Shown piece by piece: positions 18,388 to 27,381 of a stretch of DNA of 64,000 nucleotides. The stretch spans positions 84,416-148,415 of the forward strand of contig NZ_JAYTLQ010000019.1 in the NCBI RefSeq assembly GCF_043729335.1. The letters are read 5' to 3'. The stretch is from Crenothrix sp043729335. GTDB lineage: Bacteria; Pseudomonadota; Gammaproteobacteria; Methylococcales; Methylomonadaceae. The notes beneath the pieces were generated by a model. It made no database searches and was not told the DNA's origin. It saw only the letters and a list, made by a program, of their open reading frames with translations. The translations under genes and the position numbers were made by a program. How positions within the stretch are numbered: the first letter of the stretch is position 1; every line of letters begins with the position of its first letter.

Positions 18388-19566
18388 TTAGTCTTGTTGG
18401 CCGTCAACTCGTGCGCTGGACAATATGGGAAAATATACAAAAACAAATAATGAAAATGCCGCCAACCATAGCAATATAGACATATAAATTAAATTGCCAT
18501 ACCAGCTAGGTAAAGCAATCGGTAACAATACCCTAAACACCGCAGCCAAATTAATCAACACAAAGGCAATGACGATGCTATTGGATGCGCGTAACGCTCT
18601 GCCGGTATGGCCTAAAGAGACTCTGGCCATCATGCCCACAGTGAGTACGCCGATACCGCCTAGGGTAAACGCATGGATAGCAACAGAGGGTAAGACGATT
18701 GCATAAGCCGATAATGCGGTTAAACCAAATCCTAAAATTAGCCAGCTGTAGCCGGTATACAGCACCCATAACAATGGCACATACCAGATTTTTTGGACAT
18801 ACCAACTATAAACCCGCACCAGATTAGCCAGCGCAGCAATAATACTGGCAATCGCCAACACAGTGCCGGTAATGCCAAAAATTTGTAAATCAAAGACTAA
18901 TACTGCCGAGGCAATCGCTAACGCATCCAAAAGCGGATTTTTGATAACCAGGCTTGAGGATAAGCCTCGACTTGTAAAGAAAGGAAAAATACGACCGGCA
19001 ATAATCAAAATAAGGACGATGATAGTCGCCATAATAATTTGAATGCCGATAGCCGCAGTTGATTTTTGAAAGCCCAGGATTTCGCTGTGGATTAGGCCGT
19101 TACCTACACTCAACAACAGTAACAAGCCTACAAAAATTAAGTTTTTATACTGTCTAGCACGCAAAATGGGTTTGCTGACCTGATAAGCTAATATCGGTAA
19201 AAATGCAAAGTCGGTTAGCGCAATCAGCACATCAGGCAATAAGCCTTCGTAAAAGGGGACGACGCGCCCGTACAACCACAACAGTGCCAATGCGGCTAAC
19301 GGCTTTCCGGTTAGCGTTTCTGCACCTGTCCAGTTTTTAACCGCTGTCAGTAAAAATCCAGCAATAACCGCCACTGTATAACCCATCAGCATTTCATGCG
19401 CATGCCAATAGGTTCCGGAAAAATAATTATCCTGCGTGAGTGCCCCTTTAAAAATACAACTCCAAAGTATCAGTAAAACCAGTGCAGATAAGCCTGCCAA
19501 AGCAAAAAAAACTCTAAAGCCTAAGGCAAACAGAGGGTAATCGGCAAGAGTGTGTATTTTCATCAT
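18388..19566 (-). CDS. NnrS-family haem/copper membrane protein
   Basis: 392 residues with about 12 hydrophobic helices. NnrS hallmarks are the N-terminal FALGFRVFFALAGL, the YWHAHEMLMGYT histidine motif at about 48-60, and the late GGIGVLTVGMMARVSLGHTGR stretch (shown only in part in families). NnrS proteins relieve nitric-oxide stress in denitrifiers and pathogens; the mechanism is unsettled. The start (ATG 19566 or 19563) lies three bases after the DUF455 stop, so the two form an operon. Its presence fits a cell that handles nitrite and NO, in line with the nitrate locus 6 kb away. Confidence 0.88.
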   Translation of the reverse strand: MMKIHTLADYPLFALGFRVFFALAGLSALVLLILWSCIFKGALTQDNYFSGTYWHAHEMLMGYTVAVIAGFLLTAVKNWTGAETLTGKPLAALALLWLYGRVVPFYEGLLPDVLIALTDFAFLPILAYQVSKPILRARQYKNLIFVGLLLLLSVGNGLIHSEILGFQKSTAAIGIQIIMATIIVLILIIAGRIFPFFTSRGLSSSLVIKNPLLDALAIASAVLVFDLQIFGITGTVLAIASIIAALANLVRVYSWYVQKIWYVPLLWVLYTGYSWLILGFGLTALSAYAIVLPSVAIHAFTLGGIGVLTVGMMARVSLGHTGRALRASNSIVIAFVLINLAAVFRVLLPIALPSWYGNLIYMSILLWLAAFSLFVFVYFPILSSARVDGQQD

Positions 19567-19568
19567 GA

Positions 19569-20363
19569 TTAACTTTCCAACCAGTCTAATTCGGCATTGG
19601 TAAAGCCTGCAATTATACGCATTTCTCGATTAAAAGGGCCTTTCGGCTTACCGCCCCGATAATAGTGCGTAATTAAGGTTTGATAATGGGCTTCCGGCAC
19701 TAATCCATGTTGTCCGCATACAAATTTAAACCAATGTGAGCCACGCTCTACATGACCGACTTCATCGGTTAAAATTCGTGTTAATAGTGCAACGGCAATC
19801 GTATCATTCTTCGCTGCAAATTTAGCGATAAGGCTCGGAGTGACATCCAGACCTCGTGCTTCCATGCAGCGTGGCACCATTGCCAAACGCCCTAACAAAT
19901 CATCTGCTGTATCGACAGCATGATCCCATAAGCCATTGTGGGCAGGCAGGTCACCATACTGGACATTCAGGTTGCGTAAATGACCTTGCAACAATTCAAA
20001 ATGCTGGGCTTCTTCATCGGCAACACGCAGCCAATCTTTATAAAATTGCTCAGGTAATCCGCGAAATCGGTACAATAAATCCCACGCCAAGCTGATGGCC
20101 ATAAATTCCACGTGCGCGATGGCATGAAAAAACGCCACAACACCTTCATGAGTGGTTAACTTGCGGTTGGGCATGGCGCGCGGCGGTAATAATTCCGGTT
20201 TAGCGGGAAAATTAACGTTATCAATGGTCATCACCGGGCTATTCGTGCCAAAATGCAATAGCCCTGATTGTTCACATTGCCAAGCATGATGAGTAAGTGC
20301 CAACTTTTCTTCTATACTTGGGCTACCTAAAAATGCTTCAGCGCATTCAAATACCGTTTTCAT
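19569..20363 (-). CDS. DUF455 family ferritin-like protein
   Basis: 264 residues from ATG 20363, which follows GGCGAAT on the minus strand. A longer frame to 20393 would run into the divergent VanZ gene. Ferritin-like carboxylate/histidine ligands are visible: HVEFMAISLAWDL at about 97-110, RVADEEAQHFELL at about 125-137 and DEVGHVERG at about 210-218. These imply a di-iron four-helix bundle. The family's reaction is not established; some members neighbour tRNA or lipid hydroxylation genes. Coupled to nnrS downstream. Divergent start codons with the VanZ gene leave a 12-bp gap. Confidence 0.85.
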   Translation of the reverse strand: MKTVFECAEAFLGSPSIEEKLALTHHAWQCEQSGLLHFGTNSPVMTIDNVNFPAKPELLPPRAMPNRKLTTHEGVVAFFHAIAHVEFMAISLAWDLLYRFRGLPEQFYKDWLRVADEEAQHFELLQGHLRNLNVQYGDLPAHNGLWDHAVDTADDLLGRLAMVPRCMEARGLDVTPSLIAKFAAKNDTIAVALLTRILTDEVGHVERGSHWFKFVCGQHGLVPEAHYQTLITHYYRGGKPKGPFNREMRIIAGFTNAELDWLES

Positions 20364-20375
20364 GATTCGCCTTTT

Positions 20376-20780
20376 ATGATGATTAAACCGCAAACAGATA
20401 GAACTAAACTTTTAAACATTCTGGCCTTATGTGCTTATTGCACTTATATTTACTGGCTTTCCGCGCAAACATCGCTAAAGCCACCGATTGATTTTGGCAT
20501 TCTATACCAAGACAAGCTGTATCATGCCAGCGCTTATTTCATTATGGGAGTTTTGGCATGGCGTTGTTTTAGGTGCTTTACTGCTCGAACCATGACCTTG
20601 GCTTTAATCAGTATTGCTTTTTGTAGTGTGTATGGCGCAACGGATGAGTGGCATCAGTCGTTTGTAAGTGGGCGATCTTCTGACGCAATGGATTGGCTTG
20701 CCGATACGATCGGTGCAAGTTTAGCGACATTTTTTTTGAGTCAGCCGAGGATTAGCGTTAATAAAAATGCTTGGCATTGA
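20376..20780 (+). CDS. VanZ-like membrane protein
   Basis: 134 residues with about four hydrophobic segments. The VanZ-family signature is clear: DKLYHASAYFIMGVLAW at about 47-63 and the GATDEWHQSFVSGRSSDAMDWLADTIGA block (here given by its core DEWHQSFVSGR) at about 88-115. VanZ-like proteins are small integral membrane proteins of unknown biochemistry; the name comes from teicoplanin resistance. The start lies 12 bp from that of the divergent DUF455 gene. Confidence 0.85.
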   Translation: MMIKPQTDRTKLLNILALCAYCTYIYWLSAQTSLKPPIDFGILYQDKLYHASAYFIMGVLAWRCFRCFTARTMTLALISIAFCSVYGATDEWHQSFVSGRSSDAMDWLADTIGASLATFFLSQPRISVNKNAWH

Positions 20781-21107
20781 GTGATTTTAGGTTTTACTTA
20801 AACCTTAAAAAAATACGGGGGTACAAATACTATGGTTGTATTGTAAATGCGCTTCTTGACGCTCATGCTCGTATTTGGCAATGCTTGTTAGTTTAATGAT
20901 CAGGCTATTAAGTAGCTTGTATTTTTAAGCTGAAAACGATTGAATAAGCCTAGCTTGATGTAATGATTGAGGGTTCAATGCCAATCTTTGTGATTTTGTT
21001 TTAGATAAGGAAATAATCCTTATGTTAGGCGGTTTTGTGTAGCGTTTAGCGGCGTTAAATCTAAAAGCTTTAAAGAAAAAAGCACGCTAATAAATTTGAG
21101 CGTTGTA
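20781..21107. other. Gene-free spacer between the VanZ gene and tRNA-Leu
   Basis: These 327 bases contain no frame longer than about 40 codons and no clear hairpin or repeat. The side next to the tRNA would receive its 3' processing or termination signals. I see nothing else to report. Confidence 0.4.
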
Positions 21108-21194
21108 TGGTGCCTCGGGCCGGAGTCGAACCGGCACGGTGTTACCACCGAGGGATTTTAAGTCCCTTGCGTCTACCAATTTCGCCACCGAGGC
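21108..21194 (-). tRNA. tRNA-Leu (anticodon UAA), CCA encoded
   Basis: Read on the minus strand the gene starts GCCTCGG and ends CCGAGGC-A-CCA, giving a perfect 7-bp acceptor stem. The D-arm is GCGAAATTGGTAGACGC. The anticodon stem AGGGA/TCCCT encloses the loop CTTAAAA, anticodon TAA (UAA). A long variable arm (CGGTGGTAACACCG) is typical of leucine tRNAs. The T-arm GCCGGTTCGACTCCGGC is canonical. The 87 bases include the encoded CCA. It stands alone. Upstream on the minus strand (21195-21240) the DNA is AT-rich, as expected for a promoter. Confidence 0.97.
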
Positions 21195-21347
21195 ATCGAT
21201 AACGTTGATGAGGCGGCCATTATATAGTAACAAAAAAAATAAACTAGCCTATCTATGGTTTTTTTATTACAAATTGGTATATTTACAGGAACATTGGTTA
21301 CTGAATTGCATAAATCAAGCACTTACACCCTTTAAGCGAGTTGTAAA

Positions 21348-22004
21348 ATGACATGGCGTACTAAGTATTTTTACCTACTGTTGCTCATGCTGCTGAGTAA
21401 ACCGTCTCTTGCCGATGATAATTTGCTTATGTTGGGTGATTTTTCGTCAGGCTCACTCACAAATTGGCAAATCCGAGAATTTAAAAATAAGACCCAATAT
21501 CAATTTATCGATGACGCGGGCACTAAAGTTTTAAAAGCAGAAAGTGTTAATAGTGCTTCCGGACTTTTTAAAGAGCAGCGCATTGATCTGCAAAAAACAC
21601 CGATCCTCAATTGGCGCTGGCGCGTTGATAACATGCTTGGAAAAATTGACGAGCAATCCCGTTCAGGCGATGACTATGCCGCACGAATTTATGTGGTTGT
21701 TCCTAGTGGTATCGCTTTTTGGCGTACTAAAGCCATTAATTATGTCTGGGCCAGCACTACACCCAAAGGGAAAGCATGGCCAAACGCCTTTGCGGGCGAT
21801 AACGTTATGATGATCGCTGTTCGTTCATCCGATGATAAAACTGGCACATGGTATACAGAAAAGCGGAATGTGCTTGCCGATTTTAAACAACAATTCCATG
21901 AAGATATCCCGTATATTGATGCCGTCGCCATTATGACAGATACCGACAACACCCAAGGTAAGGCTACTGCTTACTATGGTGATATTTACTTTAGCAAAAA
22001 CTGA
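21348..22004 (+). CDS. DUF3047 family secreted protein
   Basis: 218 residues with a signal peptide (hydrophobic 7-20, cleaved near PSLADDN). The mature part reads as a beta-sandwich: GDFSSGSLTNWQIREF, KTPILNWRWRVDN and DYAARIYVV, with a later SGIAFWRTKAINYVW. These match DUF3047, whose function is unknown but which resembles carbohydrate-binding folds. It ends two bases before arsS and is probably co-transcribed with it. The association is not obviously functional. Confidence 0.8.
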   Translation: MTWRTKYFYLLLLMLLSKPSLADDNLLMLGDFSSGSLTNWQIREFKNKTQYQFIDDAGTKVLKAESVNSASGLFKEQRIDLQKTPILNWRWRVDNMLGKIDEQSRSGDDYAARIYVVVPSGIAFWRTKAINYVWASTTPKGKAWPNAFAGDNVMMIAVRSSDDKTGTWYTEKRNVLADFKQQFHEDIPYIDAVAIMTDTDNTQGKATAYYGDIYFSKN

Positions 22005-22006
22005 TT

Positions 22007-22975
22007 ATGCACGATACGCTTCCTTATCTTAAACATACCGATTTTCCTGCCATTAATCGGCATGCACTACAAATAGTGCAGCTTAACTTGGGCTATTTGT
22101 GTAATCTCAGTTGTACGCATTGCCACGTTAATGCAGGCCCCAAGCGTACGGAACTTATGGATAAGGCCACTATTGACCTCATTTTGGATTTTGTGCAGCA
22201 GCATGCTATCCATACGCTGGATTTAACCGGCGGTGCTCCAGAAATGAATCCGCATTTTAAATATTTAGTTACTAAGGCCAGAAATCTGGGTATTAAGGTT
22301 ATTGATCGCTGTAATTTGGTCATCCTGCAAGAACCTGGCTATGAAGATGTCGCTGGATTTTTGGCCGAGCATAACGTTGAAATTATTGCCTCTTTGCCGT
22401 GCTATTTAGAAGATAACGTCGATAAGCAACGTGGCAAGGGTACGTTTAATGCGAGCTTGTTAGCCTTGCAAAAACTAAACAAGCTAGGTTACGGGCAACC
22501 GAATAGTCCGCTCAAACTCAATCTGGTCTTTAACCCGCAAGGCACTAGCTTACCTCCCGAGCAAAATGCATTGGAATTCGCTTACAAGCAGCATTTAAAA
22601 CAGCACTATGACATTGACTTTAATCAGTTATTTGCACTAGCTAATTTGCCCATTCAGCGTTTTGGCAGTATGTTAATTAGCAAAGGGTTATTTGATGATT
22701 ATATGCAAGTTTTAAAAAACAGCCACTGCGAAAACAATCTTGAGCATGTGATGTGCCGTAATACCTTGAGCATTGATTGGCAAGGCTATGTTTACGACTG
22801 CGACTTTAATCAAATGCTAAATCTGCCCCTGGGTGGCTATGATAAAGCCAAGATTCATCTTCGTGAGTTATTGGATGATAGTCTGACTGATGCGGCGATT
22901 GCGGTAGGTGAACATTGTTATGGCTGCACCGCTGGGCAAGGCAGTAGTTGTGGTGGCGCGTTGCAGTTAACCTAA
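22007..22975 (+). CDS. arsS: ArsS-type radical SAM protein (arsenosugar biosynthesis family)
   Basis: 322 residues. The radical-SAM cluster motif CxxxCxxC is C32-C36-C39 in LCNLSCTHCH, followed by a GGAPEMN segment for SAM. The C-terminal DUF3641 part has cysteines for a second cluster (MCRNTLSIDWQG, YDCDFNQM, HCYGCTAGQGSSCGG). In characterised systems ArsS works with ArsM to build arsenosugars from adenosylated arsenic. No arsM, arsR or arsenate reductase gene is in this window, so the partner must be elsewhere or the protein has another substrate. Two bases separate it from the DUF3047 gene. Confidence 0.88.
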   Translation: MHDTLPYLKHTDFPAINRHALQIVQLNLGYLCNLSCTHCHVNAGPKRTELMDKATIDLILDFVQQHAIHTLDLTGGAPEMNPHFKYLVTKARNLGIKVIDRCNLVILQEPGYEDVAGFLAEHNVEIIASLPCYLEDNVDKQRGKGTFNASLLALQKLNKLGYGQPNSPLKLNLVFNPQGTSLPPEQNALEFAYKQHLKQHYDIDFNQLFALANLPIQRFGSMLISKGLFDDYMQVLKNSHCENNLEHVMCRNTLSIDWQGYVYDCDFNQMLNLPLGGYDKAKIHLRELLDDSLTDAAIAVGEHCYGCTAGQGSSCGGALQLT

Positions 22976-23215
22976 CGGATGCGGGTTGAATTTACAAGTT
23001 AAAGCGGGGCAAGTGAATTACTCGTGCGTGGTAAGTTTTCCAATCAATGAGTGCCCCGTTTTATGTAGATCGCCCAGAATGGCATGAAATAAATTTCAAG
23101 TATGTGTGACAACAGACGGACATTATTTTTAAAAATTAATATTATAAAAGTTTACGCTTAACCACCTTGAGTATCTTTTAATCAGGCACTGGGGATTTTT
23201 TATGAATGTCATTTT

Positions 23216-24127
23216 ATGAATAATTATTTCGAGTCTGCGGTTTCTAAGCAGCCCACATCGCTCAGCATAATGGTCGACATTTTAGGGCTGCTGATTTTAT
23301 TAGGATTACTAGGCGCTGGATTTTGGCATTTGCTAGAATCTGTAACTGATATTTCTCCCTGGTTGTTTGGGTTGCTGTGCATCGGGGGATTTGTTGGCTT
23401 TTCCCTGGTAGGGCTTTTAGTTGTGCATCGACAGGTTTATCAGCGACTAACCGTGGGGGTAACGTTAATTGACAATGGCGTGGTAGGCTGGTTTTTTTCT
23501 GGAATGCTAGTGATTTATGGTATTACTTTAGGTTTAATTGTCGTGGCTACCTGGCAAAGCTCTTCCCAAGTATCAGAAATTGTTTCTAAAGAAGCGGCTG
23601 GGATTGCGGCTATTTATCGGGATATAACGGGTTATCCATCACCTGCAAGAGAAGCGCTGGATAAACAAATTTTTAACTACACGGCCTTTATTGTAGAAAA
23701 AGAATGGCCTGCTCAACGTCGAGGGGAAATTTTGGATGGAGGGACGCGTATGCTTAATGATTTTCAGCGCAATTTATACCGTTTTGAACCCAAAACAGAA
23801 AGTCAAAAGATGTTACATGCGGAGGCACTCAGCATGTTTAATCGAATGGTCGAATACCGTCGTATGCGCATAGAAACTGTGCATTGGGGCGCTCCGCCCA
23901 TTTTATGGGCTGTGGTGTTGGTGGGCGGTGTATTGTGCATTAATTTTTCTTATTGTTTTCATTTAGAGGACGTAAGATTGCATGCATTATTAACAGGAGG
24001 ACTGGCGACCATGATTGGATTGTTGATTTTTCTGACCGCTGCGTTAGACCGTCCCTATCACGGTGCGGTGAGTGTGCCATCTGATGCTTACCAATTGATT
24101 ATTAACAAGGTTATGACAGTTGAATAA
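23216..24127 (+). CDS. DUF4239 family membrane protein
   Basis: 303 residues with four to five hydrophobic helices. Two lie at the N-terminus (about 20-45 and 50-75), one at about 95-115, and two close to the C-terminus (about 222-245 and 253-275). The cytoplasmic middle part (QVSEIVSKEAAGIAAIYRDI at about 122-142, then a tetratricopeptide-free helical region) and the terminal ALDRPYHGAVSV motif fit DUF4239. The family resembles small mechanosensitive or bestrophin-like proteins, but function is unknown. It has its own 240-bp upstream spacer. The DUF4385 gene starts 60 bp downstream. Confidence 0.8.
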   Translation: MNNYFESAVSKQPTSLSIMVDILGLLILLGLLGAGFWHLLESVTDISPWLFGLLCIGGFVGFSLVGLLVVHRQVYQRLTVGVTLIDNGVVGWFFSGMLVIYGITLGLIVVATWQSSSQVSEIVSKEAAGIAAIYRDITGYPSPAREALDKQIFNYTAFIVEKEWPAQRRGEILDGGTRMLNDFQRNLYRFEPKTESQKMLHAEALSMFNRMVEYRRMRIETVHWGAPPILWAVVLVGGVLCINFSYCFHLEDVRLHALLTGGLATMIGLLIFLTAALDRPYHGAVSVPSDAYQLIINKVMTVE

Positions 24128-24186
24128 GCGAGGTATACGCGAATTTTATGCCTTAAGCTGCTAATTCATTCAAGACTTTGCTAGTA

Positions 24187-24699
24187 ATGTCAAATTTAAA
24201 AACTCAATATGCAGCCGCCTACAGAGCGATAGATTTTCGCAAATATCCTGAGCTTTATCCTGTGGGAAAAGGTGAGCAAGGGGTTCTTATGGCAGAACCT
24301 TACAAATCGGAAATTTTGCCTTTTTGGCGATTTAAAACGCTTGCGATGGCTCAGCAATCCGCGGAAAAAATTTATGCTTTGTTTTTGGCGTATAAACAAA
24401 CCAATGAATTTGTGGGCATGGACATGGCGCGTAAATATCTGATGATGGGCTGGACGAGATCTCGTCGTTACGCTAATCATCCCAGTGGCCGAAAATATAA
24501 CCCCGATAAAAGCGTTAAGAAGCAAGCTGATGATGCATTAACCTCCGAAAAAGCGCAAGCAGCAGCCATTTTTTTTGCGTACTATCAAAAAGCCAAAACT
24601 GATCAAGATTACCTTCAAATGCTTAAAGAGCATGTGATATTGTACAAAAACTATTGTTCAAGGCATGACTCAAAAGCCGTGCATCTGAAAGATTATTAG
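24187..24699 (+). CDS. DUF4385 family protein
   Basis: 170 residues from ATG 24187; a TTG nine bases upstream is less likely. A soluble, basic protein. The stretches AIDFRKYPELYPVGKGEQGV and MAEPYKSEILPFWRFKT near the N-terminus and MDMARKYLMMGWTRSRRYAN further in fit DUF4385, a family of unknown function common in bacteria and some phages. No nucleotide-binding or catalytic motif is clear. Possibly co-transcribed with the DUF4239 gene. Confidence 0.78.
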   Translation: MSNLKTQYAAAYRAIDFRKYPELYPVGKGEQGVLMAEPYKSEILPFWRFKTLAMAQQSAEKIYALFLAYKQTNEFVGMDMARKYLMMGWTRSRRYANHPSGRKYNPDKSVKKQADDALTSEKAQAAAIFFAYYQKAKTDQDYLQMLKEHVILYKNYCSRHDSKAVHLKDY

Positions 24700-24747
24700 G
24701 TGATTGATTTAGTGGCTACCAACTAAGACGGGACAGTTTTAAAAAAG

Positions 24748-24809
24748 CCGTTCGTGGTGAGCTTGTCGAACCATGAACCACAAGTCCTTCGACAAGCTCA
24801 GACGAACGG
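24748..24809. repeat. Palindromic repeat, copy 1 (REP/MITE-like)
   Basis: A 62-bp imperfect palindrome. The outer arms are CCGTTCGT and ACGAACGG, the inner arms GAGCTTGTCGAA and TTCGACAAGCTC, and the loop is CCATGAACCACAAGTCC. A second copy in reverse orientation lies at 48719-48781, and homology extends outward on one side (CGGGACA, then a T/A run). The dispersed, flipped arrangement in intergenic DNA is that of a REP-like or miniature transposable element. Confidence 0.85.
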
Positions 24810-24865
24810 ACGCTCCGTAGCCGATTTCAGTTAAGTAGGGTTTTTCAGGGCAGTTTGGGGCAGGT

Positions 24866-25243
24866 TTACCAACGGGCTTTTTTGCGATTCCATTGATATA
24901 GATAATGGGCGAATTTGTTGTATAAAGTCTCGGCAATAGTGCTTAGCACAGGCACGGCCAGTAGTTTTCCAAGCCAGCGCTGCGTTGGCGTGCGTATCCA
25001 CAGTTCTTTAAAGGCTTCGGAGCCTACATGGATGCGGCCTTGCTCATCTTTAATATGCAAGCGCTCGCGCACTTCTTCCACCGTCGCGCCAAGCTGCTGA
25101 ACCGCTTCAGGGTTTTTATGGATATCAATCCATTCGATATCCACGTCATACAAGCCCATGACTTGACGCTGAGAATTAATACCCGCGCGACATACCGGGC
25201 AAGCACTATTGAAATAAACCTGTGGTTTTGCTGGGTTGCTCAA
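24866..25243 (-). CDS. DCC-family thiol-disulfide oxidoreductase-like protein (DUF393)
   Basis: 125 residues. The N-terminal strand and CxxC motif lie in YFNSACPVCRAGI (about residues 10-22). A conserved DIEWIDIHKNPEAVQQLG segment (about 33-52) and a late GSEAFKELW (about 73-82) follow. These fit DUF393/DCC proteins, thioredoxin-like small proteins of unknown substrate. The family usually carries a DxxCxxC start; here the Asp is replaced by Asn-Ser. It ends 57 bp from the palindromic repeat. Confidence 0.8.
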   Translation of the reverse strand: MSNPAKPQVYFNSACPVCRAGINSQRQVMGLYDVDIEWIDIHKNPEAVQQLGATVEEVRERLHIKDEQGRIHVGSEAFKELWIRTPTQRWLGKLLAVPVLSTIAETLYNKFAHYLYQWNRKKARW

Positions 25244-25356
25244 TTTTGTAACCTATAACGTAGTCAGAAATAATGAGGCGTTCAATGAACTCAGGTAAGG
25301 AATCGGTTTAGACAAAGCTTACGGAATATCCCCAAATTTCGCAAATAACATTCCTT

Positions 25357-25524
25357 CTATTCACTTTTGCGATCATCTTCATCATTCTTTTCAGTGTCTT
25401 CGCCATAATCCCGTAGTTTTTTACCTTCCTTGTTCTCGTTGGCAGACACCTTCATCATAAACACCATTCCGGTCACCACCACTATCACCATCACTACTTC
25501 CATTATCATGCGCATCATTGTCAT
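25357..25524 (-). CDS. Small single-pass membrane protein, 55 residues
   Basis: The product has a methionine/valine-rich membrane segment (about residues 4-25) and a strongly charged tail (ENKEGKKLRDYGEDTEKND). An AGGGGTG Shine-Dalgarno lies just before ATG 25524; nearby in-frame ATGs leave the exact start open. It was found by reading the minus strand between the DCC and PP2C/kinase genes. The composition is typical of small bacterial membrane proteins. No family is recognised. Confidence 0.4.
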   Translation of the reverse strand: MTMMRMIMEVVMVIVVVTGMVFMMKVSANENKEGKKLRDYGEDTEKNDEDDRKSE

Positions 25525-25650
25525 CACCCCTATTATAGTAAGTTGAGAGTTAGCGGAGCATCCTTTTCTCTGCCATCTTGCAGATTTTGTTAGCTTATCT
25601 TTTAGCCCTCATTTGATGGCCTGTCAACCTCTTTAACCGTTATGAGCAGG

Positions 25651-27381
25651 CTATGGCGTTATTTGATAAAGCAATATTAAAATAATTATCAGCAGTAGTG
25701 CAGATAACCCCTGCCAAAATCGCAATGGATTACGCTGTATCAGTGGGATGAAATCTTCGGTGTGCATAAAGCTGGGATTGGGATTATTTAAGTCGTACAG
25801 AAATTCCGTCAATTCGTTATAACGGGTATGTGGCGTTATCGCCGTGGCTTTTTTTAGTGCGCCATCAATCCAGAGGGGAACCATAGGGTTATGATGAAAA
25901 CTCGGCACATAGCGTAAGCTGGCTAAATAACCCTGGCTGGGTTTTTCTGGCATATCCTGGCTAAACGGTAAGCTGCCATTGAGCATTTCATAAGCAATCA
26001 CTGCCAGAGAATATAGGTCAGATTTTACTGTACCGCGTTGTGCGCTGTGGTATTCGGGGGCGGTGTAATTCAGCGTACCCAAAATATTATCTTCGCTATC
26101 CGCATCTATAGGTAAAATTTCGGAGATACCGGCAATTTTTACCGAACCAAAATCGATAATTTTAACCACGCCGTTTTTGTCGAACATAATATTTTCCGGC
26201 TTAAGATCTTGGTGCAGCATCTCTTTACGGTGGAAAGCATGCAAGCCCTTGGCAATTTGTTCCACTATTTTTCGAACCGTTAAGATGTCGGCTTTGGGGT
26301 TAGCCGTTATCCATTCTCTTAAGGTGTGCCCTTCCAGATATTCGGTGACGTAATACACGCAGCTTTTAATACGGTCACTGCTGAGAACTTTAAGCACATT
26401 ATCATGATTAATACGCTTTCCCGCCCATTCTTCATGCAAAAAATGCTCAATGAAATGAGTGTCGTCATCATAAAGTATGGAGGGTGTTTTTAGGATGACC
26501 TGCGTATGGGTGAGGGTATCCAAGGCGCGGTAAATTTGGGTACGCTTGCTGGCATGCAGTTCCGCTTCGATACGATAGCCATCCAGCAGCATACCCGACT
26601 GTAACGGCGGTGGAAACGGAAGATTGGCGTGGCGACGCAGGATTTCGTCTTCCTTGGCATCCGGTAAGCCTTCAACCCTGAGCAATTGGCAGGTCAGATT
26701 ATCATCGCTGTTATTGGTCTTGGCCTGTTGCACAATGTTTGCAGCCAAAATGGACAGCTCGATGTTTTCGGCAAGTAAGTTCTTTAGGGTTTTATCGTCG
26801 ATGAAATCGTGTATGCCATCTGTGGTCATCAAAAACAGATCATTTTTTTCCAGAGGCAGGGTTTTGTAATCCACTTCTAATCGGGGCTCTATGCCCATCG
26901 CACGGCTTAAGTAGTTTTTATCATGAGAAGCCCAGATACGATGGTCGCGGGTGATTTGTTCAAAATTGCCTTTCCGCACACGATAAATTCTGGAATCGCC
27001 AATATGAAAAATGTGTGCAGTGGTGGATTTCAAAACAATAATGCTTAAGGTGCTCACCATGCCTTTAGCTGATTGATAACGGATTTGGCCTTGGCTGTAC
27101 AGCCATGAATTTGTGGCGGAAAGGATTTTTTGTCCAGCCTGCTTAACCGACCAAGTATCCGGTGTGCTGTAATAATCGCTAAGAAAACTGCCAACACAGG
27201 ATTGGCTGGCCAATTTGCCGGCATCGCTGCCGCTCATGCCATCGGCAATGGCAGCAACAATGCCTTTGTGGGTCAGTTGCGGTTCGTCCGGCATGATAGC
27301 GCCGACAAAATCTTCGTTGTCGGCCTTTATGCCTTTATCGGTAGCAAAGCCAATGCTGGCTTTGAGTGTGGTCATTGTCAA
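25651..27381 (-). CDS. Fused PP2C phosphatase and Ser/Thr protein kinase, membrane-anchored
   Basis: 576 residues. Residues 1-245 are a PP2C phosphatase: N-terminal DNEDFVGA, metal-site AIADGMSGSDAG, FHIGDSRIYR, LMTTDGIHDFID and the terminal SDDNLTCQLL. A Hanks-type kinase follows from about 265 to 540, with lysine in VILKTP (about 298), catalytic loop LHQDLKPENIMF (HQD for the usual HRD) and IDFGSV. A membrane helix at about 555-574 anchors the C-terminus. The stop of the transporter gene overlaps its start by four bases. The same order, nitrate transporter then kinase/phosphatase next to nirBD, is known from pseudomonads. Control of nitrate uptake or reduction by phosphorylation is inferred. 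Confidence 0.9.
   Translation of the reverse strand: MTMTTLKASIGFATDKGIKADNEDFVGAIMPDEPQLTHKGIVAAIADGMSGSDAGKLASQSCVGSFLSDYYSTPDTWSVKQAGQKILSATNSWLYSQGQIRYQSAKGMVSTLSIIVLKSTTAHIFHIGDSRIYRVRKGNFEQITRDHRIWASHDKNYLSRAMGIEPRLEVDYKTLPLEKNDLFLMTTDGIHDFIDDKTLKNLLAENIELSILAANIVQQAKTNNSDDNLTCQLLRVEGLPDAKEDEILRRHANLPFPPPLQSGMLLDGYRIEAELHASKRTQIYRALDTLTHTQVILKTPSILYDDDTHFIEHFLHEEWAGKRINHDNVLKVLSSDRIKSCVYYVTEYLEGHTLREWITANPKADILTVRKIVEQIAKGLHAFHRKEMLHQDLKPENIMFDKNGVVKIIDFGSVKIAGISEILPIDADSEDNILGTLNYTAPEYHSAQRGTVKSDLYSLAVIAYEMLNGSLPFSQDMPEKPSQGYLASLRYVPSFHHNPMVPLWIDGALKKATAITPHTRYNELTEFLYDLNNPNPSFMHTEDFIPLIQRNPLRFWQGLSALLLIIILILLYQITP

Noticed and set aside
21103..21351. Plus-strand frame of 82 codons over the tRNA
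   Set aside because: It is the antisense of tRNA-Leu with an accidental extension; the tRNA explains the sequence.
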